Source of the DNA: Agrobacterium vitis
GTDB lineage: Bacteria; Pseudomonadota; Alphaproteobacteria; Rhizobiales; Rhizobiaceae
Direction of reading: 5' to 3'
Assembly: GCF_013426735.1 (NCBI RefSeq)
Contig: NZ_AP023272.1
Location: 3,268,501-3,332,500, forward strand
DNA: 64,000 bases
Of this stretch, positions 63,726-64,000 are shown piece after piece; within the stretch, counting starts at the first letter, position 1, and each line of letters opens with the position of its first letter. Below the pieces are notes generated by a model. It ran no database searches. It was not told the origin of the DNA and was given only the letters and a program-made list of their open reading frames with translations. The translations under genes and the position numbers were made by a program.

Positions 63726-64000
63726 ATGGAAATTCAGGATATTAACCCCGAAGCCACAAAGGCCGATGCGACGATTCCGGAGAATGGGCATTGGCGCGAT
63801 CTGTTCGCCCCGGGCCTCGGAGCAGCAACCGTCATGGTCAGCCTTGGTGTTGGACTGCATGCTTTCAACGCCTTCCTTGTTTCAACCGCCCTGCCCTCGG
63901 CCATTGCCGAGCTTGGTGGCGCGCAGTGGTTGCCCTGGACCAGCACGCTTTATCTGGCCGCATCGATTGTGGCAGGCGCAAGTTGCGCCAGCCTCAAGTC
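63726..64000 (+). CDS. MFS transporter, N-terminal part (cut by window end)
   Basis: About 91 residues are visible. A hydrophilic N-terminus (about 1-28) leads to the first helix GLGAATVMVSLGVGLHAFNAFLVSTALPSAIAEL and GGAQWLPWTSTLYLAASIVAGA, the pattern of 14-helix DHA2-type drug exporters. It is divergent from soxR and downstream of the SoxR box, so it is probably redox-drug inducible. Start ATG 63726 follows GGAAAGGA. The rest lies outside the window. Confidence 0.8.
   Translation, partial: MEIQDINPEATKADATIPENGHWRDLFAPGLGAATVMVSLGVGLHAFNAFLVSTALPSAIAELGGAQWLPWTSTLYLAASIVAGASCASLK

Overview
The window looks like a stretch of the main chromosome of an alphaproteobacterium in the Rhizobiaceae, most like Agrobacterium/Allorhizobium. 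The evidence is the cell-cycle methyltransferase CcrM, the aa3 oxidase block coxB-coxA-ctaB-coxF-ctaG-coxC-DUF983-SURF1, the homoserine kinase ThrB of the aminoglycoside-phosphotransferase fold, IalB proteins, the thrC / M16 peptidase / RimJ / GGDEF-EAL cluster, and short palindromic intergenic repeats of the rhizobial mosaic type. The species call is inference. I saw no rRNA, tRNA, CRISPR array, transposase or prophage gene.

Layout. 1-1513: end of a type I secretion locus (ABC C-terminus, HlyD adaptor), then palindromic repeats. 1753-4934: a small amino-acid locus with a 2-oxoglutarate/Fe(II) dioxygenase of the L-isoleucine dioxygenase type, a LysE/RhtB exporter and ThrH on the minus strand, divergent from a LysR regulator. 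4941-14106: a membrane protein, a Tad-type vWA protein, pyruvate phosphate dikinase, an IalB protein, an SH3 protein, an aromatic-acid-type MFS carrier and an Ivy-type lysozyme inhibitor. 14207-21543: smc, a DsbA-like thioredoxin, DUF721, mutY, a HAD hydrolase and an ABM monooxygenase. 21577-25847: two SPINDLY-type O-GlcNAc-transferase-like proteins flanking a PPOX flavoprotein. 26184-30939: ccrM, DUF1284, a HAD phosphatase, a lipid kinase and a lipoprotein, with a cluster of repeats. 31187-37630: thrC, M16 peptidase, RimJ-type acetyltransferase, GGDEF-EAL protein. 37669-44609: ArsR regulator, EamA exporter, YqgE, a DsbD alpha-domain protein, peroxiredoxin, and a zinc/manganese ABC importer operon behind a strong palindrome. 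44676-48988: Dabb protein, rnhA, thrB, a class D beta-lactamase on the opposite strand, ispH, DUF1304. 49151-56341: the cytochrome c oxidase block, transcribed right to left. 56898-64000: IalB, TldD, VOC protein, HAD, DUF3431 protein, MazG-like protein, D,D-carboxypeptidase, and soxR divergent from an MFS carrier across an 18-bp SoxR box.

How the genes fit together. Three functions touch threonine metabolism (thrB, thrC, thrH), but only thrH sits with an oxygenase and an exporter, which suggests making or detoxifying a hydroxylated amino acid. Respiration is represented by all three core oxidase subunits plus heme O synthesis and copper/heme assembly factors, with an FNR/FixK-like box just ahead of coxB. 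Envelope and redox functions (DsbA, DsbD-alpha, peroxiredoxin, SoxR, IalB, Ivy, carboxypeptidase) recur throughout.

The most unusual features are the dioxygenase-exporter-ThrH operon, the paired SPINDLY-like transferases, a possible 41-residue membrane peptide translationally coupled to the metal importer, and several families of dispersed palindromic repeats, two of which abut or overlap stop codons.
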